Shown here piece after piece: positions 60,943 through 64,000 of a DNA stretch of 64,000 nucleotides. Position numbers and translations under genes: made by a program. The stretch is taken from the NCBI RefSeq assembly GCF_004379255.2, contig NC_056041.1:2356001-2420000 (forward strand), read 5' to 3'. How positions within the stretch are numbered: the first letter of the stretch is position 1; the number at the start of each line of letters is the position of its first letter. The DNA is from Salvia splendens. Lineage: Eukaryota > Streptophyta > Magnoliopsida > Lamiales > Lamiaceae. The notes beneath the pieces are model-generated. The model did no database searches. It saw only the letters and a list, made by a program, of their open reading frames with translations, and was not told the DNA's origin.

Positions 60943-60985
60943 GATTCAATTTCAATTTCAATTTCAATTTCAATTTCAATTTCAC
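60943..60985. repeat. TTTCAA hexanucleotide microsatellite
   Basis: About six units of CAATTT in tandem just downstream of the TRIM. Confidence 0.9.
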
Positions 60986-63900
60986 CTATGTTGACACTGT
61001 GGATTTAACCCTGTTATAATGATCAAACACGTATTGTAGATACTACTATGTCATCAATCATCCATAAGATTATGGAGAGAGAGATCTATCAAATTCAAAG
61101 CCTTTCTCTCACATGCACGGCTTCATCTCTCTCTCTCTCCATTCTTCAAAAGTAAATTTAGTTACCAAGAGACATGCCTCGTGAAATTGTTGTAATTTGG
61201 TAACTTGGCATATGAGAGTGATCGATATGTGAAAAAGGAAGAATACTAACATGTTTTATGTTTTGTGTCAATATGCAAACATCTTTTGCGGACATGATGA
61301 AAGATTTTCTCTTTACCTTTTACTAGTGGATTCACATTTATTTTAGAGTTTGTGTGGGCAAATGTGTATATATATAGTGATATCGATCGAGCTAGTCCAT
61401 CGGGTTTTGAATCAGCCATATTTGTGTTGTAGTTTAGTTCAATCAGGAGTATATTTTAATCATAATTTTTTTTACAGATTAAAATTAACATGTAGGAGTA
61501 CTACTATATACTAGTGACAAACCAAAACTAAATTTCAATTTCATGGAAATAATATTTATATTGTGAGATATATTATATATTGTGGCCTTTGTTTGCTTTG
61601 GTCCCTAGCAAATATGACAAGTTGAAGATTTCAGCAAATGGGTCCATTTCCATGGAGGGGGGGAAAATGTAAAAGTCCTAACTTTTTAATACTATAAGAT
61701 TTATTATATCTTTTTTGGTTGCTTATATATCTTCCCCTTTGAGACACGATGTTTTGTCTTTCTGTGTAAAAAAAACAAAATGAATAATTTTTTTTTAATT
61801 ATTGATATTTTTCGATACTATCCATTTTAGACATCAGATTTCTGACATGAAGCTGCCTTGTGAGAGATTGAGGTTCTACAATTTAAAGTTTAAACTATTT
61901 AGCACCATTTAATTATACACGTATTTAGTCTCACACTAAGAGTCTTATTTTATCACCTCCGTTCGTCCTACAATAATAGTCTTATTTCACTTTTACTATA
62001 AATGATAAGTACGCGTCACATTCCACCAACTTAGTCAACTCACATTTTATTATAATACTAATATATATAAGTGAGACCCACATTCCACTAACTTATTTAA
62101 TCAGTTTTTCTTTACGTTTCTTAAAACTTTCCAAATTGATTTCTTGTACAAATTTAAGATGTCTATAACCTAATTTGCTTGATGAAAAACAAGAACATAT
62201 AGTTGTTTGTTTTGATGAATTATACCCTAATACAGTAATACTATAGTTTATTGGCAAAATCGAACATGATATGATAATCAAAACAACGTCGTTTCAATCA
62301 AAACCGTGTCTCTTTATAATTTTGATTAATCAAAACGATACAATTATCTAACATTTGGTTAAACCAAATGCCTAACTAAATAAATATTAGTCATTTTCAA
62401 TTTGTAATTTCATGGCATATTCATCACACTATTACTTAGTGCACTCCCATAACCAATCCAAAATAGTGACAGAACGTAGCATATTTTTTTGCATAAAAAA
62501 GAACGTTGTATATTTATTGTTCAATAAATTGTAACTTTAAATGAGTGACCAATCACTAAGTAACGGTGGATACACAATTTCATTAAAAAATCATATAATT
62601 TCCATGCCAATTTATTTGGACCTCATATTCTTTCTTATTTTGTTTTGGGGTGGGGGGTAGGGGTCCTAGGGTTTGGGTAGCAGTTGCATTGATCTTAATT
62701 AGTCACATCTCAATTGGGTCAAGTCCCCTATCCTTTCATTTGTGCACCCCAATTTAACATTTTGTGGACCAACTATTTCACCTTCCCTATGTGCATAATT
62801 AATTATTATCTACTTTTATTGCTCCATTTTTTGATATAATGAATATATTCATATATTAAAACGTTGGAAATTATATATGGATGCAGTTAGAATTGATGGA
62901 TTTTGTTTAACACAAACCCTGTCCAAGTATTTTGGAATGAAGTATCAAGCTAGGACCTTACTTAATTAGTTACTTCCTTTTTTTTATGAAAACTAAGACA
63001 TGGCAAATTACACTTAATCTTTTATCAAGGTAGAAATATATGGCAGAAATTACTTTGATTTTTTTAGATTAAACATGTATACAAATGAAATTATATATAA
63101 AAGAAGTGAAAAACATGAAACATAATAAAAAGGATAAAACGAATGTGATAATAACTTTAATTTATAATAAGATTGGAGTTGAGCAGTAGTGTAGATTAAT
63201 GCAACTTCAACAACATGCTGAAAATCACTTTCAATTACAAAAAAATAAACTTGAGGGCCCCCTAACTCGAATGTTCTTTTAAATCATATCATTGCAAATA
63301 TATGTAAATGGTGTCATTATCAATGTGTATTAATTGTGATTTGAGAACGATATGATTTTTAATCATTATATTAAGACAAATGATAAAATAAGTTAATTAA
63401 TTCCTGTTTCGTCGATCAAGCTTAGATTAATAGATCCACTCAAAAACTTTTTTTATATAAAAGATTTAATCTCATGATTATATTTGTCTTAATTTTTGCA
63501 CTCAAATCAAATCTAGTCACGGCCCATAAAAATATCTGACCGTGATACTTTTGACATCAATAATGCATCAATATAATAATATTATTATATTTGATTAAAT
63601 AATTAATATTATCGGTCCATTTATCTTTGTTTCCCCATTTAAAGAACCCATGTGTAACACATATGGACACGATTAATGTTCTTAGAATATCGAGATGAAC
63701 GAAATTTAATTGGTGAGATATTTTCGTTTTAATTAATTAATACTCCGTAGTTTAAGAGTTAGTTTTTTAGGACTTATTCAATCCGGCTGTTTATAATCTC
63801 AGTACTAGATTGCTTGCCGTTTCACAGTTTAGGGTTACATTAGTCGGCTAACTAATTTACGGTAATAACTAATATACAGTAATAACTATATAATAACTTT

Positions 63901-64000
63901 CAATTCTGTCATTCATGTGTATTAAAATTATCAACACAAAGATATAATTATATCAATACAATATGTAAATTTAAATATCAACACAAAAAGATTGATAAAT
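60986..64000. other. Gene-free AT-rich DNA to the window end
   Basis: No gene recognised. A Stowaway-like end (CACCTCCGTTCGTCCTACAA at 61957) lacks a visible partner. Short open frames near 62093 are AT-driven. Confidence 0.45.

Overview
This is a nuclear window from a flowering plant. The genes have many short introns with GT-AG borders, the intergenic DNA is very AT-rich, and there are Stowaway, Mutator-like and PIF/Harbinger-type elements and plant LTR retrotransposons. Protein sequences read like a eudicot, possibly of the asterid/lamiid group, but that placement is only an impression. No bacterial or organellar signature was seen.

Layout: (1) 672-4637, minus strand, a complete 16-exon class III HD-ZIP gene closest to ATHB-8, with an intact miR165/166 site. 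(2) A gene-free stretch of about 12 kb with several MITEs, a long ATA microsatellite, a broken transposon ORF and two GC-richer islands. (3) 16530-17765, plus, a two-exon GATA factor, divergent from the HD-ZIP gene. (4) 23615-26041, plus, an RCC1-repeat protein gene with a probable U12-type intron. (5) 26695-28132, minus, a secreted Cys/Pro-rich root-cap/LEA-like gene with a likely 3' frameshift. (6) 29969-34326, minus, a five-exon DUF810/MUN-domain gene with a GC-AG intron. (7) A tRNA-derived SINE, then 36740-39449, plus, a seven-exon organelle-targeted YebC/TACO1-family gene. (8) 39450-59540, an accessory region with two PIF/Harbinger-type elements and a complete 5.6-kb LTR element. (9) 59543-60166, minus, an intronless DREB A-4 AP2/ERF gene. 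(10) A 398-bp TRIM-like mini-retrotransposon and gene-free DNA to the window end.

The host genes do not form a pathway, but their order is informative. In Arabidopsis, as I remember locus numbers, ATHB-8 and GATA9 are immediate neighbours, and a YebC-family gene sits next to an A-4 DREB gene. Finding all four families here suggests an old syntenic block, expanded here by transposons.

The most unusual items are: a minor-spliceosome-like intron whose only frame-preserving 3' end is GG rather than AG; a young LTR element (by eye about three differences between two 688-bp LTRs) that has lost most of pol but keeps gag, an integrase tail, three families of tandem repeats and a long antisense coiled-coil ORF; and a TRIM whose flank suggests a tandem origin. 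Exon borders were set by hand from reading-frame continuity and family conservation; no alignment or RNA data were available.
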